From contig OZ023205.1 of the NCBI GenBank assembly GCA_963995525.1, positions 62,194,604 to 62,258,603 on the forward strand: a DNA stretch of 64,000 bases, given 5' to 3'. This DNA comes from Escarpia spicata (lineage: Eukaryota > Annelida > Polychaeta > Sabellida > Siboglinidae). The notes beneath the pieces are model-generated. The model saw nothing but the letters and a program-made list of their open reading frames with translations. It was not told the origin of the DNA and ran no database searches. Both the position numbers and the translations under genes were made by a program. Shown here piece after piece: positions 12,044-24,914 of this stretch (its first letter is position 1; each line of letters opens with the position of its first letter).

Positions 12044-15000
12044 CCGATAGGGAACAATGTTCTGGTGATCCTGCACCTTCACCAGAATAGTCAGTTCATT
12101 TGTAGTAACGGCTTCATCGATGTTCTGTATTCGCTTTATGGCTACCTCACGCCAATCATTTCGAATAAAGCCCAGAAACACAGCTCCGTAGCTCCTACGA
12201 TAAACACAGCAATAACAACAATGCTTACGGCTTATTGATGCAATGTGGCCATCTGCTTCAGTTGTTATGTTACTTTACAGCAGATTGTGATCACAGATAT
12301 CTTTGCTAATGCAAGCATGTGAACAAAACAGAAACATGTCCCTCTACCATACACTGTCAGAACAAACAAACCATTTACAGTATCACACCAGTGATTTAGT
12401 CAGAATTTAGTTTCCAATTTGGAGATTCTTGTGAAGTCTCACCAGTCCTGATGGCTGACATATTGAGACGCACCTCTGATGCTTGACCAATAAGTATCCA
12501 CAGCTTCTTTGATCTTAACTCTGCTATAACGTGTAGAATTCTCATATTGGTTTCTCATATTCCCATTGATTCAAAAGCTGAGTCACCCTTTTAATTGCAT
12601 CAACCACTGTTACTGTGCCATATTGTGCACCATGCAGGGATAATGTTTTATATATACTTAATAAAGTTACAATGACAAAACGAATTTGGTAATGAAAACT
12701 GTAATTCACTGCTGGGTCTGCTGTACCTGCTAGGGATATAAATATCACTAAAATTGGCATACTCAACGGAGAAGATATCTTTAATAATGCTAACAAACAG
12801 TTAGCCAAATTATGTAGGTTTTTAGATTAGTGTTCCCAGTTTGGTTTCTGGTGAACTGGAAAGAGTAGGAATTTGTGATGTCAGGCTTTCTATCACAGTG
12901 GCGCTGTCGGTGTAATTTAAATTCTGTGTCTTCAACAAGATTATTGTAGTAAACTACTCAACTAATATAGCATCAGTATAGTTGCAAATGATTAATTTTT
13001 ATTAACTCTTAGCTACATATGCCCAAAAATACCAGCTGTTTCTCTCAAATAATACTGACATAAATTGACAAATGAATACGTACCCTTTTCCGATGATGTA
13101 AGCAGGGTCGGAACTTATGTGAAATTGCCCCAAGTTGACTAAATCAGTTTTGTTCAGCTCATGCAATTTCGACAGTTGTGACTTGTATCGTTCACTCTTT
13201 GGGATCCACTTCACACCAGAGCCCTGATGGAAAGTGCATGACATTCACAAAAAACAAACACTTTTTATTTCAATTGAACAAAAGGAATCATTATTTAACT
13301 AGTGTGCATGGTTGTGTGTGATCATTACTCACTAAGAAATGTTATTTTTCAATAAAATATTAGGAATTGTTTGCATACTGGCAATATTTGTTTCTGAGAA
13401 TTAATTTAGCAGTAAAAACAGCCAAATACTATTCCTATTACACACAGTACTCCTACATTAAATTGCTGTGACAAGTAACACAGCCCCCCCAATGTTCAGG
13501 GTTTAGGGAAGGGTTGTGCATTTTCAGGTGTTACTGCATTGGTTGGGGGCTGGAGATAAGATTTGCCCCCCAATATTTAGGAAAGGGTTGTGCATTTTCT
13601 GGTGTTACTGTGTTCGTGGGGGGATGGAGATAAGATTAACCCCCCAATATTTGTTGGTGTTTTTGTTGCCGAGCCTCAAGGATGGTCACAAAGTAGCATT
13701 AGTAAAGGAACATAAACAATGACCTTTTTGTCACAGAGAATAACAAATGGATGGAATACTTGAGTTACTGATTATGTAAATGCCAGCCACATGAATTTGA
13801 TTAAGAACAAAACTGAGAAATATCTCAGGAAGACCGTTTACTCATAGATAAATAATTGCTTCATTCTCGATTTAGTAAATGGCTTCCTTGTCCACTTGTA
13901 TTCAATTTATTTATTTTAGTGAATTAACTCATTGATTTCACCTGTTATTTAACATTGTTAAACCTATTTATTAACTTATGTCTATCTATATATATAATAT
14001 ATATATTTATTTATTTACTTGTTTTATATCGTTAGCACCTTTGAGCAGGTCTATAATTAGGAGACATGGCACTTTATAAATTCTTCCTAATAACTTCCAT
14101 TATGGTTATTTTTGCTTTGGACCTCAATCTTATTAAGTATGTGTATTGTCATACTATAATCTGTGGTGACTTACCGCAGGAGTGGGTGTTGTTTCGGAGG
14201 TTTGTGGTTGGTCAACTGTCGTATCAGCTTCTGACATTGACGACCCGGTCAAATCAGCCAATACGGACTGGTCAGTAGGAGTTGGAAGTGTAGGCTCTCT
14301 CTACAAAACAAAATCTGGGGTCTGTATACAGTTAATTTCACCAATAATTTGCAAGCCAATAATAAATTTATAATTATATTTGACAGGTCATCATGGTTTG
14401 GATTGTAAGCTAAGTACACTTCATTAAAACTAAAGGATAGCCAAAATATGTTTGCATACCGGTAGGTGAAAGTATCGATTTTCTTTTTTTGCCTTTTTTA
14501 AACAATGAACGATTTATTACTTGTTTGAATAATGCAATTTGGATTGAATGGCATGTGATTTGAAACGTAAATACCTAACTTTAATGATGTCTGTCTTAAA
14601 ACTTGAATTCTTCACGTGGGTCAATTCAACCACCCATAATTTTGCAACAAATTGACTTACATGATATGACACTGATATAATTGTAAAACTGAAATGTTGC
14701 CCCTTTACATGATTCTTGTAACTCCATGTCGCCAAAATGAACCTTACGGTCTGAACCTTTCTGACGTGTCAAATATGCGTGCGCATTATGTGTCACTGTT
14801 GTAAACGTTTGTCATTGTCAGCATCACTACAGAATGGAATACCAATGTCAGCACTAGTATACTTTGGTAAATCATAATAAACTATGATACATTTTCAAAT
14901 GGGTTGTCGACATCCCATCCATGGTTTTTGCTTTCGGTAGTGATCTTGTTCAATCTTGCTATACTTAAATATGTAGATCTAAAACAACATTATTACATAC

Positions 15001-18000
15001 CAATGTAGTTGCTGCCATTTCAGAGCTGTGTGATTGGACATGAGATAAATCAACAGGTGTCATCCCAGTCACTTCCGATTCATCAGTGCCTGTGGATGTT
15101 GCCTGCGATGTAGTGAGTGCTGCTGACCGTACACTGTCTTGGTAACTGGTCACCGGCAACTCTACACTTGCTAGTCTTTCAGCTACTGTCAATGTAACTC
15201 CAGGACTTCTTCCTGTCAGCTGTCTGGGATTGGGAAATGTTGAACTTCCAACAACAGATGCGTCTTCCTCATGTTCCAGCCTCGATGTTGCAATGGATGC
15301 CGGTTCAGCTTCCTGCAAGGCACAATGGTTAGATATAACTATCATCAGTCAATTTTTGTGAGGAAATAGAATTTTTATTCCTACAGAATAAAAAAAGATA
15401 AAAAATTACAAGTTATTATAAGCTACCAGTACTTGTAAGCAAAAAACAAATTACATTATTTACATGTTTGTGTGTTATGTGTCACTATTATAAGCACAGA
15501 GAATGAGAGTTATCTATATTTGAATGAGGGCTTGAAGAGAAGATAAGTGAAAATTTAACATCTTGTCTGTACTCACAATATGTCAGCTTTATTGTGGTGT
15601 ATAGATCCTTAATTAGACTTGTACTAACCACTTTAGTGAGCGCTCGAGCATTGAAGGTCCAACTGCTGCTGCAGCCACTGTACTGGACACAAACGTCGCC
15701 ACTCTCTGTGACTCTGAGCACCCTCCCAACACTGTCTATGTACTGAAACACACATACACAGATCTTGTCTTTCTTCTAATTTTTCTATATAGTATGTTTT
15801 AATAAGTTTTGAAAATAGTACACTCAATGACAAAAAACACATTAAATGTTATAAGAAGCTTTAAACAACTAATACATTATGTGTTGAAATGTTTTTGTTA
15901 AATAATACAATCATGACATAATGAGGTTTTTGAATACTCTCTGGTTACAAAGATACTGTTAAAATTAATTTTGTCAAAACGAAACAAGAGAACAAAGTGT
16001 ACACATAACTACAACTGCCTGGCCTGGATGAAGATACCATAACTATAACCGCACTGCCTGGATGAAGATACCATAACTATAACCGCACTGCCTGGGTGAA
16101 GATACCATAACTATAACCGCACTGCCTGGATGAAGATACCATAACTATAACCGCACGGCCTGGATGAAGATACCATAACTGACCCGCCGCAGCAACGGGG
16201 TTATTGTGAAATTGAGTTATGTACCCTTTTGGATTCCACAGATCTTTAAAATGATACGTCAATTACTGAAATAACTATATATAGTTTTTGATTTATTGCT
16301 AAAACCGAAACAAACTTTAAAATGGATCACTTTGAGAAACGAGGTAATTTTACTCATATTATGTAATGTTTTTAGTAGACGTGTTCATAAATGCATGTAT
16401 TTTATTATTTTGGATTGTTTGTCGAGGAAAATAAACTGGACATTGAAAGGTGGGATTGTAGGTTATGCATTTCTGCCAAAATAACAAAGTTGATGGAATA
16501 TGACCTAGATAGCTATTTTGCATCGCATGCAGAATAGGCCTGTGTCACTTAGTACTCACATCGCCTGGCAGGTCACATACACAAGACAACCTACCTGTTC
16601 CATCAAGAGGTTCCAGCCTCCGTGGCCCTCTTGCATCTCTTTCAGTGTGTCAATGTCAACACACATTCTGACACCGTCCCCAGTTGTGTACGCAATGTCT
16701 CCACTGTTACGTGACACCACACAAAATCCTGTCACCAAAGATGCACTTTCTATTTCTGACTGCACGATCCCATTTCTTGTACCAAAGTACAGAATTACGG
16801 CAACCTGGAGATATCGTTTACAAGAATGTGTTCCTACCATGGTAGCTGTGCGTCAGATGCAGAACAAGTGATAACAAATAAATATTGTGAACCTATCAAA
16901 ATTATGATTTGCTTTACATTAAAACAATCTAGAGGTTTCGTTGAAAGAACTTCTGATTATATTTTGTTTGTTGTCATAAAACAAGTATTTACATATTTTG
17001 TTTTAAATGCAACCAAGAAAATGTATTGCGATTCATACTTCATTTAAAATTTCTCGTGCTGTAGCAAATTACTTACTACAGTGACAAAGGTAAATTATGA
17101 TTATCATAACGAAAAACATAAATGGGGTTTAAATGCATGGTACTATAATGACAAACGTAAATGAGGTTTACTGTAATAAAAAATGTAAACGAGGTATATG
17201 GTAATGACAAATATATATACTGTTTATCACAACAAATGTAAATTTATAGTATGGTCTTTGAGAATACACCTGATTGATTGTGAAAAAGGGCATCTGTGTC
17301 TCACCAAGAATGGGTAGGTGGTCAGGATAGTAGCTGCCACCTGAAGTCTCCTGCACACGCTTCAAGTCCACCTTTCCCTGATGGCCAAGTCTGTAGACAT
17401 TTATCATCCCCGATATCCACGTCACCTTCACAAGGCTGTTGCTTGACTCACAGTCACAGTCTTCAAGTTCCTGCACTGTGCCCTGCATTCCTTCGCCACC
17501 TAGCAACCAATAACCCACTTACTGTTGCCTACGAACAGTGCTTCATTACAATTACAGCTACTGCCTAGCAACAGTGCTTCATTACAATCACAGCTACTGC
17601 CTAGCAACAGTGCTTCATTACAATAACAACTACTGCCTAGCAACAATACTTCATTACAATCACAACTACTGCCTAGCAACAGTGTTTCACGACAATGACA
17701 GCTACTACCTAGCAACAACACTTCATTACAATGACAACTACTGCCTAGCAACAGCACTTAATCACAATGACAATTACTGCCTAGCAACACCACTTCATTA
17801 CAATGACAGCTGCTGCTTCACAACGGCACTTCATTACAATGACATCTACCACCTAGCAACAGCACTTCATTGCAATTACATCTACTGCCTAGCAACAGCA
17901 CTTCATTACAATGACAGCTAATGCCTAGCAACTGCACTTAACGACAATGACAGCTACTGCCTAGCAACAGCATTTCATTACAATGACAGATACTGCCTAG

Positions 18001-21000
18001 CAACAGTGTTTCATTACAATGACAGCTACTGCCTAGCCACAGTGTTTCATTACAATTCATTACAATGAGAGCTACTGCCTAACAACAGCACTTCATAACA
18101 ATGACAGCTACTGCCTAGCAACATCACTCCATTACAATGACAACTACTGCCTAGCAACTGCACTTCATAATAATGACAATTACTACAAAGCAACTGCACT
18201 GCAATACAATAACAACTACTGCCTAGCAACTGCACTTCATTATAATGACAACTACTGCCTAGCAACTGCACTTAACGACAATGACAGCTACTGCCTAGCA
18301 ACAGCATTTCATTACAATGACAGATACTGCCTAGCAACAGTGTTTCATTACAATGACAGCTACTGCCTAGCCACAGTGTTTCATTACAATTCATTACAAT
18401 GAGAGCTACTGCCTAACAACAGCACTTCATAACAATGACAGCTACTTCCTAGCAACAGCATTTCTTCACAATGACAGCTACTGCCTAGCAACAGCACTTC
18501 ACTACAATGACAGCTACTGCCTAGCAACAGCATTTCATTACAACGACAGATGCTGCCTAGCAACATCACTCCATTACAATGACAACTACTGCCTAGCAAC
18601 TGCACTTCATTATAATGACAACTACTGCCTAGCAACAGCACTTCATTACAATGACAACTACTGCCTAGCAACTGCACTTCATTATAATGACAACTACTGC
18701 CTAGCAACAGCACTTCATTACAATGACAACTACTGCATAGCAACTGCACTTCAATGCAATAACAACTACTGCCTAGCAACTACTACCTAGCAACGGTGTT
18801 TCATTACAATAACAACTACTGCCTAGCAACTACTACCTAGCAACAGTGTTTCATTACAATAACAACTACTGTCTAGCAACTACTACCTAGCAACAGTGTT
18901 TCATTACAATAACAACTACTGCCTAGCAACTGCACTTCATTACAAAGATCAGAGGCAACTGGTCCTAGGAGATGAACATAGAAAGAGCCGAGTGGACATC
19001 AGTGCCTCGGAGGAGATGCACTTACAATACTCCAAACTTAGTGTATTAATATATATAAATAATTAACAGATTATTGTTATTATAAACTGCCCTCACCGTC
19101 CTAGTCTCCCCATCTCCAGTCACGCCCTCGTACAACTGTCGCACCAGGAAATATCCCTAGAGACTCGACCTTTCTGGATGTACTTCTCTGTGGAACCTTC
19201 ACCCTGCAACACATACAAAACAGAGCATCCCTGTAATACAGCCAAATGTGAACAACTTTAGACAACTCCAGAGAACCTGTCTACTGTGACTCTTTGTAAA
19301 CAATGACAGATAACTCCAGAGAACCTGTCTACTGTGACTCATCGTAAACATAGACAGATAACTCCAGAGAACCTGTCTACTGTGACTCATCGTAAATATA
19401 GACAGATAACTATAGAGAACCTGTCTACGGTGACTCATCATGAACAAAGACAGATAACTACAGAGAACCTGTCTACTGTGACTCATCATGAACAAAGTCA
19501 GATAACTACAGAGAACCCAATAATTGTTGCTAAGGTGTTTTCTAATGTTTCGTTTTGTTTTCGATCACATATCTTGACACACAGGCCACCCTTTGGTATG
19601 ATAATTCAGTTTGCGAACACTGACTGCTTCCCAGTCAGTCCGCCTGTGTTAGTTACCCAATTTGCACAATAGCCCCCCATATCTTGTCTTGTGAAGGGAT
19701 GTTTCTATATTTAAATAAGAGTACTTTTTGCAGGAGCACTTTAAGTAGATTTGTCTATGCTATATGCTACGTTCTGTTTAAGCGATTTTGTTGGATCAGT
19801 GCATCAAGATCAAATACTGCATCGATGACACAAAGGAGTACCCTAGGTTGAACCACGAATGTACTGTGTAGAAAGCCACACATACCCGGGTGCAAAACGG
19901 AGATCACAGCGGAAAAAGATGTTGTCTACTTCCTGTTGATCGGTCATGTAACACTGCTGACACAAGGAACTGTTCTGCAAATCCAGCCACATCGAACCAG
20001 GTATGTTTGTCTTCTTGCAAACATTGCACACATTTTCAGGATGTTTCACCCCTGAAATCAAAATCACAATAACCATCATACAAAACGGTTTGACCATCCA
20101 TAAGCCACCTCCTTGTGTAATTGCTGTGTGGTTTTTTTTTCGGATTGTAAACATGTTCAACCTTGTATACATTTATGATCAGCATGCAATATCCAGAAAG
20201 CTTAATACTAAATGGCAGTCTGGTTGCCTTGGGCAGGTACACTAGAATGTTATTTACTTGTCTAATAATAGTTTAATATAAATTATGACTTTGTTATTAG
20301 AATTCCGGAATTCCAGGCAACTTTATAATATATTAATATACTGTACATAACAAGTGATAGCATAGAATTGTCAACTAGTAGAATATAGGAAATAAAATCA
20401 AAGGAAACGTAACATCAAATAAAGTCAGTTTTTGTATTTATAATATAAGTAGAACTATTTAATAGAATACACATGAGAACAGATCACAAAAGTAAAAAAT
20501 GTTGCTAGTGTTTAGTTTTACTTGGAAAGTTATCACTGAAAATGTGCAGTAGTGTGGTGCAGCAGAGTTTCTTCAGAATATTTGTCTTAATCATCAAACT
20601 TTATTGTGCTTAAGTATCTCATTTAATAAAATATAACCTTTGAATAAAACAATCTTGTGACTTTATTTTCTGTGACTTTTTCCTAGCCAAAACTCTTACT
20701 TCATTTCCATGGTCAAATGTGTTCATCTGACTTTTTTTACTGCCAACTAGTACACATGAGTTGGAATTTTATATTTTTACAAGGCCATTAGGTCAACACA
20801 AGGTCATTGCCACCCTCGACTTACCAGCAGGGCTGCTGTCAAAGACTCGCAGATCGTAATGTCCCTTAAATCCCACACGGTAGTTTGCTTGGAATCCCAA
20901 GTCCCACTGCACCACAGCTGTCTGGTTGGGAATATTGTTTTCTCCGGTCCCAACTGCTGTGACCGTTCCTATGTGACCCTCCCCTCCATCTTGGTCCTGC

Positions 21001-21065
21001 CAGCACCAATCCGGACCACGGACGACTCGTAGGCCAACCTCCACACGCACCTTGAAGTCATACAT
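12044..21065 (-). CDS. Mind bomb-type MIB/HERC2-ZZ-MIB/HERC2-SH3 protein fused to a kinase N-lobe
   Basis: Ten exons join in phase: 21065-20825, 20051-19886, 19203-19097, 17499-17305, 16728-16595, 15742-15629, 15312-15001, 14300-14175, 13223-13084 and 12194-12044, about 562 codons. Domains in order: MIB/HERC2 ([23 protein letters not shown]), ZZ zinc finger (CNVCKK...CQQCY), a second MIB/HERC2 (VVRGRDWRW...GEGMQGTV), a Mind bomb SH3-like repeat ([14 protein letters not shown]...GDVCVQYSG), a Ser/Thr-rich linker (exons 7-8), then a kinase N-lobe with [19 protein letters not shown] and DHQNIVPYR. In Mind bomb the first domains bind substrate ahead of ankyrin repeats and RING fingers; here a kinase takes their place. 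The N-lobe somewhat resembles IRE1-like kinases. Oddities: TAG at 19103-19101 replaces the Gln of the QDGGEG motif, and no C-lobe exon is visible. The start (ATG 21065) is uncertain, and the exon 5 acceptor was picked by phase. Confidence 0.75.
13478..13665. repeat. Imperfect two-copy tandem repeat, about 90 bases
   Basis: GGGAAGGGTTGTGCATTTTC, a GTGTTACTG segment, GGAGATAAGATT and a C-rich CCCCCCAATATT segment recur twice. It is in intron 8 of the MIB-kinase gene. Confidence 0.8.
16018..16182. repeat. 34-base minisatellite, about 4-5 copies
   Basis: The unit contains GGATGAAGATACCATAACTA and TAACCGCACTGCCT. It lies in intron 5 of the MIB-kinase gene. Confidence 0.92.
17530..18950. repeat. 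36-base minisatellite array, about 40 copies
   Basis: Units of about 36 bases (CTTCATTACAATGACA, then ACTACTGCCTAGCAACAG with small changes) fill most of intron 3 of the MIB-kinase gene. Because 36 is a multiple of three, long false open frames with a 12-residue period appear on both strands. On the gene's strand each unit contains TTGCTAGG, the same string that forms the true acceptor of exon 4 at 17506-17499. Near 18770-18900 the array shifts to compound units with an extra TACTACCTAGCAAC. Confidence 0.95.
19258..19515. repeat. 48-base minisatellite, about 5.5 copies
   Basis: The unit carries CAGATAACTCCAGAGAACC and TGTCTACTGTGACTCATC. It lies in intron 2 of the MIB-kinase gene, about 55 bases upstream of the exon 3 acceptor. 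Confidence 0.93.
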
Positions 21066-21183
21066 GTTAGAGACAAATTAATACGTAATTATCACTGATA
21101 AAAAGAAAACAAGCAGAGTCCACGAAATCATTGATTTAAAAAAGAATGCAATTTCTCAAAAGGAAATGGTTAAGCAGAAACAC

Positions 21184-21492
21184 ACAATGGATAATGGATT
21201 AATCTACCAAATTACTGATAAGGCCACACAATGGATACTGGATTAATCTACCAAATTACCAGTAAGGCCACACAATGGATAATGGATCAATCTACCAAAT
21301 TACCAGTAAGGCCACACAATGGATAATGGATTAATCTACCAAATTACCAGTAAGGCCACACAATGGATAATGGATTAATCTACCAAATTACTAGTAAGGC
21401 CACACAATGGATAATGGGTTAATCTACCAAATTATCAGTAAGGCCACACAATGGGTAATGGATTAAACTACCAAATTACCAGTAAGGCCACG
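21184..21492. repeat. 44-base minisatellite, about 7 copies
   Basis: The unit contains AAGGCCACACAATGGATAAT and GGATTAATCTACCAAATTAC. It lies just upstream (5') of the first MIB-kinase exon. Confidence 0.94.
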
Positions 21493-22624
21493 TTACTATA
21501 GTACAATTGGTACAATATGGCACAATGAAGACGTGTCACTGAAATTATGACAAATGTTCTGTATACTGATCATATACAGTCTTGGAGTCAATTACTTTAC
21601 AATGTAATATATTACTATTATTTGGTCTCCTTCCTGTTACTGTTTACATGCTGAATACAATGTTATCTATCAATTACTACTACATTTTTAATTAGAAATA
21701 TTTATAGTATAATTTACATAGTAGGCCTATGCACAAACCCTTTTTTCTGCAAGTTAACAACCTAATTTTAAGTCAAATCTCAAGTAATTATACTCCAAAC
21801 AGCCCAGTTTTGGGCTAACACAGGAGTTTGTGATGGTATATGCGCATGTGTTGTGTGTAGTTTATCTAATGATAGATTGTTGATTTGTTTACGTGTGTAT
21901 GTGCGTGTGTGTGTGTGGAACCTGCCCCACCCTGCCTCACATTCTAGAGTCTCCTTCCATACACCAGTCGAGAGGGAGGATGAGAAATTTTTTTTGATTT
22001 CAGCAACCTGCAATGGGATCATGTTCCATATGTAATAATTGTAATAATTTAACTGCTTTATTAATCAGTTTGTCTCAAAATTAAACTGATTTGTGTGTGG
22101 CAGTTGTTCCTATTCTGCCTCATACTCAAGAGTCAGCCTCCGCACACTAGTTAGTTTAAAGTAAAATTTTGAATGGTTTGTTTACAAACAGCTAAGGCTA
22201 GTGAGTGTGGCAATTCTTTTCTTCAGTAGTTTGTAGTATCAGTTGATGGGTGTGTGGAACATGCCCCTGTCTTGCCTCATATTCTAGAGTCAGCTTCAAC
22301 AAACCAGGATCTGTTTAGTTGTAATATTGTAATTTTTTGGAAGAATTAGCACATTATATGCTGTTGCTGTGACTGCAGGTTTTCATGGACCTAGAGTTCT
22401 TTTAACCATGCCAAGGACTTTTGAAAACTTGGATGCTATGTCAGTGATGTGACTTTGCCAAGTTAATTTGGTTATTTTGGTATATAATTTTCAGATATGG
22501 GTGGCTGGATACTGTAGAGAGTGGCTTGCCAGAAAGTGATTGTGTGTGCTGGGTTTAATTTTGTTTGTTATTGGAATGTGCACACATTTTGATATATTAA
22601 ATTCATTTTGAAAATTATTAACAG
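21493..22624. other. Spacer with three diverged copies of a 60-base motif
   Basis: No gene was recognised. A motif of GTGTGTGGAAC..GCC, then CTGCCTCA, then TCTAGAGTC and ACACCAG recurs near 21906-21967, 22093-22150 and 22247-22306, spaced about 155-185 bases apart. This suggests an old tandem duplication of a larger unit. Confidence 0.6.
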
Positions 22625-22880
22625 GCATGGTGTCCACATCTCCACAAAAGATATAGAGAAACTTGAAAGTGTACAGTACAGAGGAGGGCCACCAGGATGG
22701 TGAAAACACCTCAAAGTTACTATATTATCAGACTTCAAAAATGTGGCGTCATGTCCCTAGAAGACAGGAGGAAAAGGGGTGATATGATTGAAGTATACAA
22801 GATTATGAATGGATTAACCGAGATCGACATTGAGAGACTATTTGAACTAAACAACACCCCTCATCCAGGAAGACAGTGAG
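22625..22880 (+). pseudogene. 3' fragment of a CR1/L2-like LINE
   Basis: With one frameshift near 22685 the plus strand reads a typical LINE C-terminus: DIEKLESVQYR, then ATRMVK, CGVMSLEDRRKRGDMIEVYK, IMNGL and a final LFELNN block ending near 22880. The 5' part is missing. Confidence 0.8.
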
Positions 22881-22991
22881 CCTGTAGGCACCCTGCCTCA
22901 ATCCCTAAACCCATGCAAGGTATGATTCAACTTTCAAGGTATGATTTGTTTGCATTTGTCATTTATCAGAATATGTTGGCAGGGCAATCTT

Positions 22992-23180
22992 TAGGAAATA
23001 ATGAACACTCCCGCTTACTACTTACAGATCTACAATAGACGCTCCCCGTAACCGGAAGCCTCCGGGCCGCGATTGACTGTATTCCACCATACCAGTAACA
23101 GCTTGTTTGATTATTGTATCATTAGACCGGATTTACTATTAAATACGTGATTAAATGCAAGAGAACTTCGTTCTTCTTTA
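22992..23180 (+). repeat. 5' LTR of the Gypsy element
   Basis: 189 bases, starting TAGGAAATAATGAACAC and ending CTTCGTTCTTCTTTA. Nearly identical to 28174-28362. Confidence 0.93.
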
Positions 23181-23411
23181 TAATCAAACACTGCCGAGAC
23201 GGCGCAGATAAGTACGGGACGGCTATTCGATGGAGAAACTGGTAAATAGACAAATTTACTGAATACCGTTGGCAGCCACCAGCAGCCGTCTGCAGCCGCT
23301 AGAATCCGTCGGCAGCCGTCGACAGCGACAGCAAGCTGCGCAACTATTGATAACATTGAAGCCCTACGGACTCTGCCATTCAACTGTCTAGAGCCAGATA
23401 ATACTGCAAAC

Positions 23412-24914
23412 ATGGTGATTGAGGTTGCGTGCCCATTCCCATGATGTGACCACGTATCACGGAACGATGACGCTGCAATAGTAGTCGAGCTCCTAAAGAT
23501 TCATGGGTTGACACACTCGATTCATGCCGCGGCGACACCTGGTGGGAAAATGGAAAAGCTCAGACGCCCTACCGTATCGTTAGCTGGTACGTCAGAAACC
23601 TGGGCATACTTTGAAACCAGGTGGGGCGAATATCGAGATGGCACACGCCTCCGGGGAGACGACATCGTTGTTCAGCTATTGGAGTGTTGTGATGACGAAC
23701 TGAGACGGGACCTCACTCGTTCAAACGGAGGTTCCATGGTCGGAAGCACCGAGGTAAACGTGTTAGCGGTGATGAAGGCACTCGCGGTACGCAGTGAGAA
23801 CATCATGGTGGCACGGCACGCATTACATGACATGCGCCAGGGACGCGAGGAACAAATTCGATCATTCTACGCCCGAATCAAGGGTCAAGCTGACACCTGT
23901 GATTACCGAATCAAGTGCACCAAAGCAGAGTGCGACGAGATGGTCGACTTCGCCGGCGAGATATTGCGCGATGTACTCGCTCGCGGTATCGTGGACGACG
24001 AGATTCAGTTGGATTTGATAAGCGACCAGAACCAAAAGATGAAGATCGAGGAGATGATTAAGTTCTTCGAGGCGCGTGAGTCAGGCAAGCGATCGGCATC
24101 GCGCCTGCTGGATACCCCGAGTGTGAACGCGGCGAGTAGTACATACCGCCGCAATAAGCAACATGAAATGCGAACCAGGGACGCGGCGACAACTAAGCCG
24201 ATACCTGGTCCGAAGCCCAAACATACGTTCGACCCCACGGCATTGTGTTGGTTCTGCGCGGAGAAGGGCCACGGTAAGAACCCGCCGTGGAGCATAAGGA
24301 GAAGCCAATGCCCAGCGTACGGCAAGTGATGTGGTAAATGCAAGAACGTGAACCACATAGAACGCACTTGCCTCGGCAAGGCGTATGCCCGCCGGCCGAC
24401 TGAGACCGCCGAGACAAGTGACGAACAGTCCGCGGCCTTCGAACTGTGCACGATGGTAAACGGACCGGTTGCCGACGTCAAGGCAATCGCACTAGACCAC
24501 CATCTGTACGATAACCTTTGTGACAGGTGGCATAAACGCGCATCTGACCCGCAGCCGTACGTCCGGGTCTACGTCGGAGCATTCGAGGAGGATTACCGTG
24601 CCCTCGGTTTCGCGCTCAGGAAGCGTGTAAGCGCCGCTGAACTCCCCGCGATGGCAGATACCGGATGCCAGAGCTGCCTAATGGGCATACAAGTGGCCGA
24701 GAGGATGGGGCTCAATGCAGACGACCTCATACCGGTCACCATGACGATGAGAGCGGCGAACGAGGGAGGGATACCTATCCTCGGAGCGATGCACGAGACA
24801 CGACAAATCGCCTACATCACCAACGCATCAGATCGTATCTTCCTGTCACGGGCCGCGTGCATCGACCTGGGGATGATTAGCGAGACATTCCCTACCATTG
24901 GCGAGGTCATTGCA
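23412..24914 (+). pseudogene. gag: Gypsy gag-protease region with in-frame TGA codons
   Basis: One frame runs from an ATG at 23412. It opens with a CP..C...H...H pattern around ELLKIHGLTHS, then a capsid-like region (SLAGTSETWAYFETRW, RQGREEQIRSFYARI), two zinc knuckles (CWFCAEKGHG, CGKCKNVNH) and a retropepsin core (MADTGCQSCLMG). Three TGA codons lie in this frame: 23442-23444, 24327-24329 (between the knuckles) and 24915-24917 (just after the protease). Each would be an ordinary arginine CGA if one T were C, which points to CpG decay; no TAA or TAG occurs in the frame. The capsid binds the genomic RNA and the protease cuts the polyprotein. The copy should not make full-length product unless TGA is read through. 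Confidence 0.88.

Noticed and set aside
12542..12808. 88-codon minus-strand frame between MIB-kinase exons 9 and 10
   Set aside because: It lies in the intron splitting the kinase glycine loop; flanking exons join perfectly without it.
17538..18779. Long open frames with a 12-residue period on both strands
   Set aside because: They follow from a 36-base tandem repeat and lie in an intron; no start, splice or domain evidence.
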